NCBI GenBank assembly: GCA_009846685.1
Contig: VWVY01000001.1
Coordinates: 372,001 to 436,000 of the forward strand
DNA length: 64,000 nt
Direction of reading: 5' to 3'
Origin: Rhizobiales bacterium SYSU XM002
GTDB lineage: Bacteria > Pseudomonadota > Alphaproteobacteria > Rhizobiales > Beijerinckiaceae
The notes beneath the pieces were generated by a model. That model searched no databases, was not told the origin of the DNA, and worked only from the letters and a program-made list of their open reading frames with translations. The position numbers and the translations under genes were made by a program. Each line of letters opens with the position of its first letter. Positions within the stretch are counted from its first letter, which is position 1. Shown one piece after another: positions 38,961 to 48,286 of this stretch.

Positions 38961-38987
38961 AAAAAACCCCGCCCGGACAGGGCGGGG
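38961..38987 (-). terminator. Rho-independent terminator for the minus-strand exported-protein gene
   Basis: CCCCGCCC-GGACA-GGGCGGGG forms a perfect 8-base-pair stem. On the plus strand no T run follows, but on the minus strand the stem is followed by six T (the AAAAAA at 38961-38966). It therefore terminates the gene ending at 39013, and may give weaker termination for maeB. Confidence 0.85.
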
Positions 38988-39012
38988 TGCGTCGTCATGA
39001 AGATGCGTGCTG

Positions 39013-40908
39013 TTATTTTGCGCTCGCTTCGAACTTTACCTTCGGCAACAGCAACATCGGGTTGTTCGATGCCGCCATGATTTCCGGCACCGTGATACCG
39101 GCCGGGCTGGCCGAGATGGCCGCGACATCGAGCCCCTTCAGCGATTGCAGGAAGGTGCCAACCGCCTGCGACAGCTTCGCCGCATCCGGATGACCCGCGA
39201 GAACGCCGGCGATCATGACCGGCGCAACGCCGGCAAGCTCCATGCGGAACTGATCCGCCGGCTTGCCCTGTTCTTTCGCTGCCTTGGCGAGAACCTTGTC
39301 GAGCCCGCCGCGATCGGCGATAGCCACGTCGATCCGCTGGACGTTGCCTGTCGAGAGCAACATCGGCCAATTCGTCGTCGGCGCCTCGAAGAAGGCCCGC
39401 GGGACACCGGCAAGATCGCCCTTGAGGGTGACCTTTGCCACCTTGTCCACATCGACCGAAATATCCGTGATCGACAGCTTGCCACCGGATTCAACCCAGT
39501 TCGCGCCGATGCCTGCAGAGACATCGAGCTTGTCGAGGCCGATGTCCTTGAGCGACTGAATGCCCGCATCCTTTGTCGTGGCGGGCAGCGGCATCACGAA
39601 CTTCTTCAGGCCGAGACCAAGCTTGGTCGGCGTGATGCCAATGAAGCCACCGACCATGCTCTCGAAGCCCTCCACCGTGAACTTCACGCGATCAGGGCTC
39701 TTGGCATCCTTGCCCGGCGGAACATCGGCCTCGATGGACCGGACGTAAACGGAAACGTCCTTGCCTTGCAGGTTCGCGGCGGCCTCGACGGCCGCTTTTT
39801 CGAGAGCAGCACGACTCTCTGGCGTCAACGGCGGTTTGTCGCCGGCCTTCTTGCCCCCGGCGTCAAAGCCGAGCAGGGCGGCTCGCGCCATGGAGGCCAG
39901 CATCGCCCCGTAGACGTCGCCCTTGCCGCCGATTTCACCGAAGCGCATGAAGCCGTCCGGCATCCTGAACTCGATCTTCTCGACCTTGGCGCCGGGGTCT
40001 TCCGCCCCCTTCATCGTCATCGGTCCCACCGACAGGGTGCCGTTGCCCTGAGGCGTCTTGATGTCCGCCTTCAGCCCGTTGATGCTGGCGGCGCCAAAGC
40101 GATACGAGTTGTGGAACTCGATCAGCGAGGCGAAAACGTTGGCCGACGTCGTCGGATCGTCCTTCTTGCCTTCGGCCTTCAGGAGATCCGAATACATATC
40201 GCCGAGCGGCCGGCGACCAAGACGGGCATCGAAATAATCGCTTTCGATCTTGCCGACGTCGACCGTGAACAGGTCCGCGGCCGTCATCCGGAAGGAATCG
40301 ACACTCGACTTGCCGTAGAGACGCTTGAAAGGCGCCTTGCCCGACGGATCTGCGTCCGTCATCCAGCGCACGCCGCCGCCAAGGTCAACCGTATCGATCG
40401 ACATGCGACCGATGGTCCCGTTGAGCGCGACCTCCTTGTCCTCCTTCTTGATCTTCGATTCCATGCGCCCACTGGCAATGACCGCCTTCTCGATCACGCC
40501 CTTGCGGATGGCACCCGTCTCAAAGTTCTCATAGGTGGTGGTGCTTCCATTGTTCTCGACCTTGACGGTCATGACGATGGAGCGGATCGCGAGGCGGTCG
40601 GCATCGAGCGCCTCAAGCTTGCCGGCGAGACCGTTGAGACTGTTCGCGCGGAAAAGCGCCTCGATATCGGCCTTGGAGAGGCTCGAGCCGGTGACCGAAA
40701 CCTGATTGAGGGTAATCGTGCCGAATCCGACGGGAATGTCGATCTTCTCGATCAGGACATTTTCCTTGGCGAGAGCGCGCGTGATGCCCGGACCATTGTA
40801 GTCGAACGGCAGCAGCGGCATCAGCGCCGGGGAAAGCGCGGTCGCAACGAGGAGCGCGGCGAGACGATGGCGCGCGTTCCCGCGCCGGAGCATGGTGAGG
40901 TGTGACAA
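39013..40908 (-). CDS. Large exported protein of unknown function
   Basis: I do not recognise a named family. The 631-residue protein begins with a basic stretch and a hydrophobic core (RHRLAALLVATALSPALMPLLPF) like a signal peptide. The rest is a long soluble chain rich in beta strands, with repeated patterns such as YRFGAASINGLKADIKT and FTVEGFESMVGGFIGITP, reminiscent of AsmA/DUF945-like beta-rich periplasmic proteins. I place the start at the TTG 40906-40908, which has GGGAGAAG six bases upstream; an ATG at 40893 lacks a good site but is the alternative. A terminator follows. A 632-codon opposite-strand frame is a coding shadow. Confidence 0.7.
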   Translation of the reverse strand: MSHLTMLRRGNARHRLAALLVATALSPALMPLLPFDYNGPGITRALAKENVLIEKIDIPVGFGTITLNQVSVTGSSLSKADIEALFRANSLNGLAGKLEALDADRLAIRSIVMTVKVENNGSTTTYENFETGAIRKGVIEKAVIASGRMESKIKKEDKEVALNGTIGRMSIDTVDLGGGVRWMTDADPSGKAPFKRLYGKSSVDSFRMTAADLFTVDVGKIESDYFDARLGRRPLGDMYSDLLKAEGKKDDPTTSANVFASLIEFHNSYRFGAASINGLKADIKTPQGNGTLSVGPMTMKGAEDPGAKVEKIEFRMPDGFMRFGEIGGKGDVYGAMLASMARAALLGFDAGGKKAGDKPPLTPESRAALEKAAVEAAANLQGKDVSVYVRSIEADVPPGKDAKSPDRVKFTVEGFESMVGGFIGITPTKLGLGLKKFVMPLPATTKDAGIQSLKDIGLDKLDVSAGIGANWVESGGKLSITDISVDVDKVAKVTLKGDLAGVPRAFFEAPTTNWPMLLSTGNVQRIDVAIADRGGLDKVLAKAAKEQGKPADQFRMELAGVAPVMIAGVLAGHPDAAKLSQAVGTFLQSLKGLDVAAISASPAGITVPEIMAASNNPMLLLPKVKFEASAK

Positions 40909-41046
40909 GATCTTCTCCCGAGGCAATCGATGACAGGCCATTCCGTCCGGAACCCGGCGCGGCAACATGGCACCTTTCGCATTCCCCGTCAGCCCGTCGC
41001 TGTGCGCTGGCGCACCTCGATCGGCACAAAAACCGCCTGACAAACC

Positions 41047-41439
41047 TCAGAGGCTGAAGCTGGTGCCACAGCCACAACTGGACGTGGCATTCGGATTGCG
41101 GATCTGGAAGCTCTGGCCGATCAACTCGGTCACGAAATCGAGTTCGGAGCCGCTCAGCATCGGTGCAGATATAGAATCAACCAGCACTGTAACGCCATCC
41201 TTCTCGATGGCGAGATCGTCGACGGCCCGATTCGCGTCGATCGCGAAACGATACTGGAAGCCGGAGCAGCCGCCGCCCTCGACGGCGACGCGCAGCATCG
41301 AACCAGCGGGTTCGCCCTTGAGGATCGCGGCGATCTGGCTCGCGGCGCGTGCCGTCACGGCCAGCGGCGCGCTTGCTTCACCCTGGCCTGCGGCGGCAGG
41401 CGAGGGAACGGCGTTCTGGACGGCGAACTTCAGCGGCAT
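41047..41439 (-). CDS. erpA: Iron-sulfur cluster insertion protein ErpA
   Basis: A-type carrier that delivers [Fe-S] clusters to apo-enzymes. The 130-residue protein has the three conserved cysteines, one in VEGGGCSGFQYRF and two in SSCGCGTSF at the C-terminus. The N-terminus carries a 25-residue non-conserved Ala/Pro-rich leader before LAVTARAASQI. The ATG at 41439 is preferred to an in-frame TTG 12 bases upstream. It is divergent from dgt, a conserved arrangement in Hyphomicrobiales. Confidence 0.93.
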   Translation of the reverse strand: MPLKFAVQNAVPSPAAAGQGEASAPLAVTARAASQIAAILKGEPAGSMLRVAVEGGGCSGFQYRFAIDANRAVDDLAIEKDGVTVLVDSISAPMLSGSELDFVTELIGQSFQIRNPNATSSCGCGTSFSL

Positions 41440-41497
41440 CGGCTTGCACAAGCGGGTTCAAGGCCCGCCCGCCTTTCGTTTGACATGCTCTGAATGT

Positions 41498-41504
41498 AAG
41501 GAGG
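41498..41504 (+). promoter_or_regulatory. Near-perfect Shine-Dalgarno without an ordinary start codon (dgt)
   Basis: AAGGAGG lies in the erpA-dgt gap. Eight bases downstream, in the dgt frame, is ATC (41513-41515), with no ATG, GTG or TTG in any frame at usable spacing. The first in-frame ordinary start is GTG at 41543, which has its own weaker site, GAGGA at 41531. Either initiation at ATC or a vestigial site would explain it. Confidence 0.45.
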
Positions 41505-41542
41505 AGAGCGCCATCCGGCAACGCCCCGCTGAGGAACTTGAC

Positions 41543-42748
41543 GTGCTCTTCCATCGCGAACGCCCGCTTTCGCCCTTCGCCGTCGATCATCGTCGCAGCA
41601 AGGGACGGATTCTCGGCGAAGCGCCGTCGCCAACCCGTTCGGAATTCCAGCGCGACCGCGACCGCATCCTGCACTCCAACGCCTTCCGGCGGCTCAAGCA
41701 CAAGACGCAGGTCTTCGTCGAACACGAAGGTGATCACTACCGCACGCGCCTGACGCACTCACTGGAAGTGGGGCAGATCGCCCGCTCGATCAGCCGCATC
41801 CTCGGCCTTGACGAGGATCTCGCCGAAACGCTCGCGCTCGCGCACGACCTGGGCCACACGCCATTCGGCCACGCCGGCGAGGATGCGCTCGATGCGAAGA
41901 TGGCATCCTTCGGCGGCTTCGACCACAACGCCCAGACCTTGCGCATCGTCACACGGCTCGAACAGCGCTACGCCGCTTTTGACGGTCTCAACCTCACCTG
42001 GGAGACGCTGGAAGGGCTGACCAAACACAACGGGCCGCTCGTCGATGCCGCAGGAAGGCCGATCGGACACTACGCGCAGCCTGGCATTCCGGGATCAATA
42101 ATCGAATTATCACAAAATCATACAATCGATATTTCAACTTATGCTTCAGCGGAAGCGCAGGTTGCCGCAATTGCCGACGACATCGCCTACAACGCCCATG
42201 ATATCGACGACGGGCTACGCGCCGGGCTTTTCCGGGCAAGTGAATTGCGCGAAGTGCCGTTTCTCGCCGCGATCATCTGGGAGATCGACCGCCTCTGGCC
42301 GGATCTCGATGAAAGCCGGAAGGGGCACGAGATCATGCGCCGGGTGATCACCCGCCTCGTCGAGGATGTCGCCTCGGAGAGCGAGCGGCGCATCGTCTCT
42401 CTCGGGCCGCGCGAGGCGGACGATATCCGCTTCGCCAAGGCACCTGTCATCGCCTTCTCGGATGCGATGGCGCCGGCGGAATTCGAATTGAAGAAGTTCC
42501 TCTTCGCCCGTATGTACCGCCACGAGCGCGTTATGGTTCAACGTGAGGCGGCGATCCGCACGGTGCACGATCTGTTCGATATCTGCATGGACAAGCCGTC
42601 CGAGGTCGGCAGTTTCGCAGCGGAAGTCGATCCTGCCGACAAGCCGAAACTCGCACGACGTGTCGCCGATTATATCGCCGGCATGACCGATCGTTTCGCC
42701 CTTCAGGAGCACGCGCGCCTGTTTGACGCGCGCGCTTCACTCGGCTAG
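41543..42748 (+). CDS. dgt: Deoxyguanosinetriphosphate triphosphohydrolase-like protein
   Basis: HD-domain dNTPase of 401 residues if started at the GTG 41543. The conserved core begins [22 protein letters not shown]; the HD metal ligands are in [13 protein letters not shown] and [16 protein letters not shown] (His and Asp), with a later Asp in [20 protein letters not shown]. This is the type 2 family of Hyphomicrobiales. A 60-base AT-rich patch lies at 42091-42150 without changing protein length. The upstream frame is open for about 190 codons but is not conserved. It is followed at 58 bases by argS. Confidence 0.92.
   Translation: MLFHRERPLSPFAVDHRRSKGRILGEAPSPTRSEFQRDRDRILHSNAFRRLKHKTQVFVEHEGDHYRTRLTHSLEVGQIARSISRILGLDEDLAETLALAHDLGHTPFGHAGEDALDAKMASFGGFDHNAQTLRIVTRLEQRYAAFDGLNLTWETLEGLTKHNGPLVDAAGRPIGHYAQPGIPGSIIELSQNHTIDISTYASAEAQVAAIADDIAYNAHDIDDGLRAGLFRASELREVPFLAAIIWEIDRLWPDLDESRKGHEIMRRVITRLVEDVASESERRIVSLGPREADDIRFAKAPVIAFSDAMAPAEFELKKFLFARMYRHERVMVQREAAIRTVHDLFDICMDKPSEVGSFAAEVDPADKPKLARRVADYIAGMTDRFALQEHARLFDARASLG
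42091..42150 (+). other. AT-rich rare-codon patch inside dgt
   Basis: By hand count 19 of 60 bases are G or C (32%), against 63-67% in the lines before and after. Codons such as TTA, TCA, ACA, ACT and ATA are used here but avoided elsewhere in this window. The encoded [18 protein letters not shown] has the expected length for the family, so the reading frame and fold are kept. Confidence 0.7.
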
Positions 42749-42806
42749 GCCCTGCGCCAGCCCGAAGCACCGGCATCCGCAAAGCTCAGGAACGTCTTTT
42801 AGGCCC

Positions 42807-44561
42807 ATGAATATCTTCAACGACTTCGCCGCCGTTCTCGATGGCATCCTCGCCGATCTTCCGCTCACGGCCGCACTTCCGGCGGAGGTCCGCGCCCGCG
42901 TCAGCGTTGAGCCGCCGCGCGATCCCAGCCACGGCGATCTTTCGACCAACGCCGCGATGGTGCTCGCCAAGGAGGCGAAAACCAATCCGCGCGCGCTCGC
43001 CGAGGCGATTGTCGAGAAACTGAAGGCAAAGGGCCGGTTTCCGCGCGTCGAGATTGCCGGGCCAGGCTTCATCAATATCGGGCTGCTCCCGGTCGAGATC
43101 GAGGCGGTCGTCGGGGCGGCGGTCCGGCAGGGGCGTGATTTCGGCCGCAGCCGGATGGGAGATGGCCAGCCCGTCAACGTCGAATACGTGTCAGCCAATC
43201 CGACGGGGCCGATGCACGTCGGTCACGGGCGCGGCGCGGTTTATGGCGATGCGCTCGCCAACCTCATGGATTTCGCCGGCTGGAAGGTAACGCGCGAATA
43301 TTACATCAATGATGCCGGCGCGCAGGTCGATGTGCTTGCCCGCTCGGCCTTCCATCGCTACCGCGAGGCGCTCGGTCGCAACGTCGGCCCGGTGGGCGAG
43401 GGGCTTTATCCCGGCGATTACCTCGTGCCGGTCGGTAAGGCGCTGGCGGAAAAGCACGGTGATGCGCTCGAGAAACTCGCCGAGGCGGATTGGCTCCCGA
43501 TCGTCAAGCGCTTCACTATCGACGCGATGATGGCGATGATCCGCGACGATCTCGCCGCACTCAATGTCAGCCATGACGTCTTCTTCTCCGAGGCCTCGTT
43601 GCAGGGCAACCCGGACAAGGTCGCCGCCGTCATCGCCGATTTCCGCGCCCGCGGGCTCATCTACGAAGGTCGCCTGCCGCCGCCAAAGGGCCAGAAAGAC
43701 GATGAATGGGAGGACCGCGAGCAGACCCTGTTCCGCGCGACCGATTTCGGCGACGACGTCGACCGACCCCTTCTCAAGAACGATGGCGGCTACACCTATT
43801 TCGCCTCCGACATTGCCTATCACGCCGACAAGTTCCATCGCGGCTTTGCTGAGATGATCGACGTCTGGGGTGCGGACCACGGCGGTTACGTCAAGCGCAT
43901 GAAGGCTGCGGTGAAGGCCGCCTCGGGCGGCAAGGGCAACCTTGAAGTGCGCCTGTGCCAGCTTGTGAAGCTCATGCGCAATGGCGAACCGGTGAAGATG
44001 TCGAAGCGTTCGGGGGACTTCATCACCCTGCGCGACGTGATCGACGAGGTCGGCCGCGATGCGATTCGCTTCATGATGCTCGATCGCAAAAACGACGCCG
44101 AGCTGGAATTCGATCTCGCCAAAGTAATCGAGCAGTCGAAGGATAACCCGGTCTTCTACGTGCAATACGCCCATGCGCGCATCTGCTCTGTCAAACGGCA
44201 AGCGGATGCGGCGTTCGGCGCGATCCCGATCATGGACGATGAAATTGCCGCTGCGGACCTCTCGATCCTCAAGGATGAGAGCGAGCGAGCGCTGATGCGG
44301 GCCATCGCCCAGTTCCCGCGCCTGATCGAGCAGGCGGCCGCCACACGCGAGCCGCACCGCGTGGTTTTTTACCTCTACGATCTTGCAAGTTCGTTCCACG
44401 CTTTGTGGAATCGCGGCAAGGATTTGCCAGATTTGAGGTTTATTAACAATGATGACCGAAAAGGAACATCGGCGAGACTCGCGCTCGTCACGGCCGTTCA
44501 GACGGTGATCGCCAACGGGCTGGCCCTGCTGGGCGTCTCCGCTCCGGAGGAAATGCGCTGA
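42807..44561 (+). CDS. argS: Arginyl-tRNA synthetase
   Basis: Class I synthetase of 584 residues. An N-terminal Add-1 domain (about 1-95) is followed by the HIGH-type motif [12 protein letters not shown] near residue 135, the KMSKS-type [10 protein letters not shown] near residue 400, and a DALR anticodon-binding domain ending [14 protein letters not shown]. The start at 42807 ([11 protein letters not shown]) fits the alphaproteobacterial N-terminus; the longer frame overlaps dgt. The segment 44415-44470 is AT-rich with rare codons. It leads the run argS-SPOR-nagZ-scpA-scpB. Confidence 0.96.
   Translation: MNIFNDFAAVLDGILADLPLTAALPAEVRARVSVEPPRDPSHGDLSTNAAMVLAKEAKTNPRALAEAIVEKLKAKGRFPRVEIAGPGFINIGLLPVEIEAVVGAAVRQGRDFGRSRMGDGQPVNVEYVSANPTGPMHVGHGRGAVYGDALANLMDFAGWKVTREYYINDAGAQVDVLARSAFHRYREALGRNVGPVGEGLYPGDYLVPVGKALAEKHGDALEKLAEADWLPIVKRFTIDAMMAMIRDDLAALNVSHDVFFSEASLQGNPDKVAAVIADFRARGLIYEGRLPPPKGQKDDEWEDREQTLFRATDFGDDVDRPLLKNDGGYTYFASDIAYHADKFHRGFAEMIDVWGADHGGYVKRMKAAVKAASGGKGNLEVRLCQLVKLMRNGEPVKMSKRSGDFITLRDVIDEVGRDAIRFMMLDRKNDAELEFDLAKVIEQSKDNPVFYVQYAHARICSVKRQADAAFGAIPIMDDEIAAADLSILKDESERALMRAIAQFPRLIEQAAATREPHRVVFYLYDLASSFHALWNRGKDLPDLRFINNDDRKGTSARLALVTAVQTVIANGLALLGVSAPEEMR
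44415..44470 (+). other. AT-rich rare-codon patch inside argS
   Basis: Near the 3' end of argS, 18 of 50 bases at 44421-44470 are G or C by hand count (36%). The codons include TTG, CCA, AGG, ATT, CGA, GGA and ACA. The encoded [17 protein letters not shown] matches the family in length and position, so only the composition is unusual. Confidence 0.6.
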
Positions 44562-44623
44562 TCCGCGCGGCCATGACGAACCGCCCTCCGCCGGTGTAAT
44601 GCGTAAACGGAAGGAGAGCGGCC

Positions 44624-46429
44624 ATGGATCGGAACGGTCAGGTTCGCAAGGAACCGACGCTGGCGGATCTCGAGGCCTTCGAGCAACTGCTCCGCGAGAG
44701 CCTGCAAACGCCACCGGCTGCTGCAACCGCGCGCCCCGTCGAAACGGCAGCTCCGGCCGCCGCGCCGCCCGCGTCCCCGTCTCCTGCGCGTCACCCGGAC
44801 GAGGCAGCGATGGCGGAACTCGCCCGCCTGATCGAGACACCCGTCGATTTCATCACCGACGTTCCGCCAGCGCCGACTCCGGTTGCAGTCCAACCGGTCG
44901 AGCATACGAGCGGGCACGCCACTGCCCAGATGACATCGGGTTGGCAGGTCCAGCCGGAAGTCGTCGCAACCCGTTTCACGCCGCCGGTCGAGCCCGCTCC
45001 CGTCAGTGCGCCCGCGGCCGCTCCGCCGCCGCAACCCGCTGGTGAAGCACTTGATCCGTTGGCAGCCTTCGAGGAAGAACTTCGCCGGTTTGATACAGCT
45101 CGTCTGCGGAGCCAGACCGCAGCCCCCATCGAAGATCCGGTCATTGCCGATCTCCAGCCCGCCTATCCGGCGGAAGCGGCGCAGGTCGAACTGCCGCCCG
45201 CGCCCGCCGCGCACCCTGCCTATGCACCCGAGTCCGCCGGCTATGAGCCGGCTCCTTCGATGGAAAACTGGCAGCATCAGGCGTACGAGCCACAGGAAGA
45301 ACCGGCCGTCAGCCCGGCGGAAGCGTCGCTGAAGGCCACGGAAGACCGGTTGGCGCAGGAAGCGGCAGCAGCAGCCGTCAAAGCCGGCGTCGTCCACAAT
45401 GTCGGCCGCTCGAAGGGCATTTTCCTCGCTATGGGGGGCATCGCTGCGGCGGGCCTCGCCATTGTCGGTGGTAGCTTTCTGTTCGGCTCGTCGCCGAAAA
45501 CAACGAAATCGGGCGACGTCCCGGTCATTGCGGCGAAGACACAACCCGCCAAGGAGAAACCGGCCGACCCGGGTGGGGTGGAAATCCCCAACCAGAACAA
45601 GGAAGTGCTGGCCGCGCGCACCCGGACTGAGGTGAAGCCGGCGCAGGTCGTCAACAACACCGAACAGCCCCTCGATCTCAATCAGGCGACGAAGCGGGAC
45701 TCCGTGCGCGTCGTCGCGCCGAACCCTTACCAGTCCAACGCGCCGGCGGCTGAAGCCGCGCGGACGGCGCCTGCGAGTGAACCGCAGCCAGGCGCGAGCG
45801 GGCCGGGAGTCGAGCCGCGCCGCGTAACTTCGGTTCGGATTCCGATTGCTGGTGCAGCGCCAGCCGTGCCCGCCGTATCGGCTCCAGCTGTTTCCGCGCC
45901 CGCTATTGCCGTTCCGACCACAAGCACGCCCGCGCCGGTGCCCACCCCGGTGCCCGCGCCGGTTCCGCCGCAGCGGGCAGCAGCTGTGCCCGATGCACCG
46001 GTCAAGGTCGAATCCCGGCCGGTGACGGCCAATTCCGTGCCCCGCGCCGAGACGACGCCGGCAGCGCCTCCGCCTGCGCGGGTCGCGCCGCCAGCGCCGA
46101 AAGCCGAACCGCGTCGCTCGGCGAATGCGCCGCTCTCGCTATCACCGAATGCAGCGCCGACCCGGAGCAATGCCCCTTCCGGCGGTTCGGGCTGGGCGAT
46201 CCAACTCGCCTCGCGGCCGACGGAGGCTGATGCGAAGAACGCGGCCGGCCAGCTCAAGAGCCGCTATTCCTCGGCCATCGGCGCACGCTCGCCCATCGTT
46301 GTCAGTGGCGAAGCCAACGGCAAGACGGTGTACCGCGTCCGCGTCACCGGATTCGATCAGGCCGGCGCCGGCGCAGCGTGCCAGAAGGTAAAGGCTGCCG
46401 GCGGCGGCTGCTTCGTCACACGGCAATAA
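44624..46429 (+). CDS. SPOR-domain membrane protein
   Basis: The 601-residue protein is built as a long Pro/Ala-rich cytoplasmic N-terminus (1-264), one transmembrane helix (about 265-285, FLAMGGIAAAGLAIVGGSF), a long Pro/Ala/Val-rich periplasmic linker (about 290-515), and a C-terminal SPOR domain (about 522-598, SGWAIQLASRPTEADA). SPOR domains bind denuded septal peptidoglycan, so it should localise to the division site. The gene order argS-SPOR-nagZ is conserved in Hyphomicrobiales. Low-complexity linkers make the middle poorly conserved. Confidence 0.9.
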   Translation: MDRNGQVRKEPTLADLEAFEQLLRESLQTPPAAATARPVETAAPAAAPPASPSPARHPDEAAMAELARLIETPVDFITDVPPAPTPVAVQPVEHTSGHATAQMTSGWQVQPEVVATRFTPPVEPAPVSAPAAAPPPQPAGEALDPLAAFEEELRRFDTARLRSQTAAPIEDPVIADLQPAYPAEAAQVELPPAPAAHPAYAPESAGYEPAPSMENWQHQAYEPQEEPAVSPAEASLKATEDRLAQEAAAAAVKAGVVHNVGRSKGIFLAMGGIAAAGLAIVGGSFLFGSSPKTTKSGDVPVIAAKTQPAKEKPADPGGVEIPNQNKEVLAARTRTEVKPAQVVNNTEQPLDLNQATKRDSVRVVAPNPYQSNAPAAEAARTAPASEPQPGASGPGVEPRRVTSVRIPIAGAAPAVPAVSAPAVSAPAIAVPTTSTPAPVPTPVPAPVPPQRAAAVPDAPVKVESRPVTANSVPRAETTPAAPPPARVAPPAPKAEPRRSANAPLSLSPNAAPTRSNAPSGGSGWAIQLASRPTEADAKNAAGQLKSRYSSAIGARSPIVVSGEANGKTVYRVRVTGFDQAGAGAACQKVKAAGGGCFVTRQ

Positions 46430-46450
46430 CGGGCAGGACCGGACGCCCGC

Positions 46451-47464
46451 ATGAAGCCGATCATTTTCGGAGCGAAGGGGCTCCAACTATCGAACGCGGA
46501 AGCGGCCTTCTTCGCCGAGCATCGCCCGGCAGGATTCATCCTGTTCCGTCGCAATGTCGAGGCGCCAGAGCAGGTGAGGGCACTTGTCGAGCAGATGAAG
46601 CGCGCCGCGGATAACCCGGATGCGCTCGTGCTGATTGATCAGGAGGGTGGCCGCGTCGCGCGCCTTCGTCCGCCGCACTGGCGGAAGTATCCCTCAGGTT
46701 CGGAATACGGCCGCCTTTGGCCGATCGACCCGGATCTTGCGGGCGAGGCAGCCTTTCTCGGTGCACGCCTCATCGCCGACGATCTCCGCACGCTCGGGAT
46801 CAATGTCGATTGCCTGCCGGTTCTCGACGTGCCGATCCCCGGCGCAGACAACATCATCGGCGACCGCGCCTACGGGATGGACCCGACCTCGGTGATGGCG
46901 CTCGGCCGCGCCGCCGCGCAGGGGTTGGTCGAGGGTGGCGTCCTGCCGATCATCAAGCATATCCCCGGTCACGGCCGGGCGATGGCGGATTCTCACCTCG
47001 CTCTACCGGTTGTGGAAGCAAGCCGCCACGCGTTGGAAAACCACGATTTCCCGCCCTTCCGCGCGCTCGGCGACCTGCCGCTCGCGATGACCGCGCATGT
47101 GATCTACACGGCCTATGATGACAAGGCGCCCGCAACGACATCGGCAACCATCATCCGCGACATCATCCGCGGCCAGATGGGGTTCGACGGCCTCCTGATG
47201 TCCGACGATCTTTCGATGAAGGCGCTGTCGGGTTCCTTTGTCGACCGCCGCGCCTCGGTGCTGTCCGAGGGCTGCGATCTCGTCCTCCACTGCAACGGCG
47301 AGATGGAGGAAATGGAACCGATCGCAATCGGTTGTCCGGAGATTTCAGCGGAAGCCTCCCGTCGCCTGAAAACCGTTCTCGCCAGCCTCGCGCCGCCGAC
47401 GGCGCCATTTGATCGGGGACAAGCCGAGGCCCGCCTCGCCGAACTTCTTGCAACAAGGGCCTGA
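46451..47464 (+). CDS. nagZ: Beta-N-acetylhexosaminidase NagZ (GH3)
   Basis: Cytosolic glycoside hydrolase that removes GlcNAc from muropeptides during peptidoglycan recycling. The 337-residue protein has KHIPGHGRAMADSHL (Lys169-His170, Asp180-His182 form the NagZ-specific loop) and SDDLSM at 251-256, which carries the catalytic aspartate. Length is normal. It lies 21 bases after the SPOR gene and 18 bases before scpA. Confidence 0.95.
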   Translation: MKPIIFGAKGLQLSNAEAAFFAEHRPAGFILFRRNVEAPEQVRALVEQMKRAADNPDALVLIDQEGGRVARLRPPHWRKYPSGSEYGRLWPIDPDLAGEAAFLGARLIADDLRTLGINVDCLPVLDVPIPGADNIIGDRAYGMDPTSVMALGRAAAQGLVEGGVLPIIKHIPGHGRAMADSHLALPVVEASRHALENHDFPPFRALGDLPLAMTAHVIYTAYDDKAPATTSATIIRDIIRGQMGFDGLLMSDDLSMKALSGSFVDRRASVLSEGCDLVLHCNGEMEEMEPIAIGCPEISAEASRRLKTVLASLAPPTAPFDRGQAEARLAELLATRA

Positions 47465-47482
47465 AAGCCCGATCTTTCCGGC

Positions 47483-48286
47483 ATGAGCCGGATGGACCAT
47501 CCCGCAAGCGACCCGGATTTCGACGCCTTCCCGCCAGAAGGTGCGGAGCGGCTCGTCGTCGATCTCGATGGCTTCGAGGGCCCGCTCGACCTGATGCTCG
47601 ATCTCGCCCGGCGCGAGAAACTCGATCTCAAGTCCATCTCCATCCTCGCCATTGCCGAGCAGTATCTTGCCTTCATTGCCAAGGCTCAGGCGCTGCGACT
47701 TGAAATCGCGGGGGATTACCTCGTGATGGCGGCCTGGCTCGCCTATCTCAAGTCACGGCTCCTGTTGCCGAAGAGGGAGAACGACCCCGCGCCGGAAGCC
47801 GAGGCGATGATCGAGGATCTCGCTGCGAGGCTCGCGCGACTGGAGGTCATCCGCAAGGCGGGGCAACTGCTTGGCGAGCGTCTGGCGCAGACACGCGAGA
47901 GTTTCCCGCGCGGGCTCGGAGAGACCATCATCATCGAGCGAAAGCTCGCTTGGGAAGTGAGCCTTACCGAACTTGTCGCGGCCTATGCCGAGCGTCGGAT
48001 CGCGCAGGTCCGTTCGCGCTATCGAATTGCTACGCGCAAGACTTTGTCGATCCCCGAGGCGCGCGCCATGCTCGAACGCCTGATCGGCCCGATGGCAGAC
48101 TGGTGCCCGCTCGATGTGTTGCTGGCCGCGATCCGCCCGAGCAGCGAGGAGGTAAGGAGCACCAAGGCATCATCCTTTGTCGCGGCGCTGGAGCTCGCGC
48201 GCGAGGGGCATGTCGAAATCAGGCAGCAGGAAGCCTTCGCACCGCTCTTTCTTCGCCGTTCGGGAGGCGCTACAGGATCGCGATGA
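47483..48286 (+). CDS. scpA: Segregation and condensation protein A
   Basis: Kleisin subunit of the SMC-ScpAB condensin. The 267-residue protein has the N-terminal kleisin motif FEGPLDLMLDLARREKLDL and the long helical EIAGDYLVMAAWLAYLKSRLLLP, and a C-terminal winged-helix segment (IRQQEAFAPLFL). Its stop overlaps the scpB start as ATGA. No smc gene is in the window. The first ATG (47483) is taken; a second in-frame ATG follows three codons later. Confidence 0.93.
   Translation: MSRMDHPASDPDFDAFPPEGAERLVVDLDGFEGPLDLMLDLARREKLDLKSISILAIAEQYLAFIAKAQALRLEIAGDYLVMAAWLAYLKSRLLLPKRENDPAPEAEAMIEDLAARLARLEVIRKAGQLLGERLAQTRESFPRGLGETIIIERKLAWEVSLTELVAAYAERRIAQVRSRYRIATRKTLSIPEARAMLERLIGPMADWCPLDVLLAAIRPSSEEVRSTKASSFVAALELAREGHVEIRQQEAFAPLFLRRSGGATGSR

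Noticed and set aside
36791-39370. An 859-codon open frame on the minus strand
   Set aside because: It is antisense to maeB, which has full domain matches. Long antisense frames are expected in GC-rich codon usage and this one is rich in Arg, His and Asp without motifs.
39007-40905. A 632-codon open frame on the plus strand
   Set aside because: It is antisense to the exported-protein gene, which has a signal peptide, a good ribosome site and a correctly placed terminator. The plus frame has none of these.
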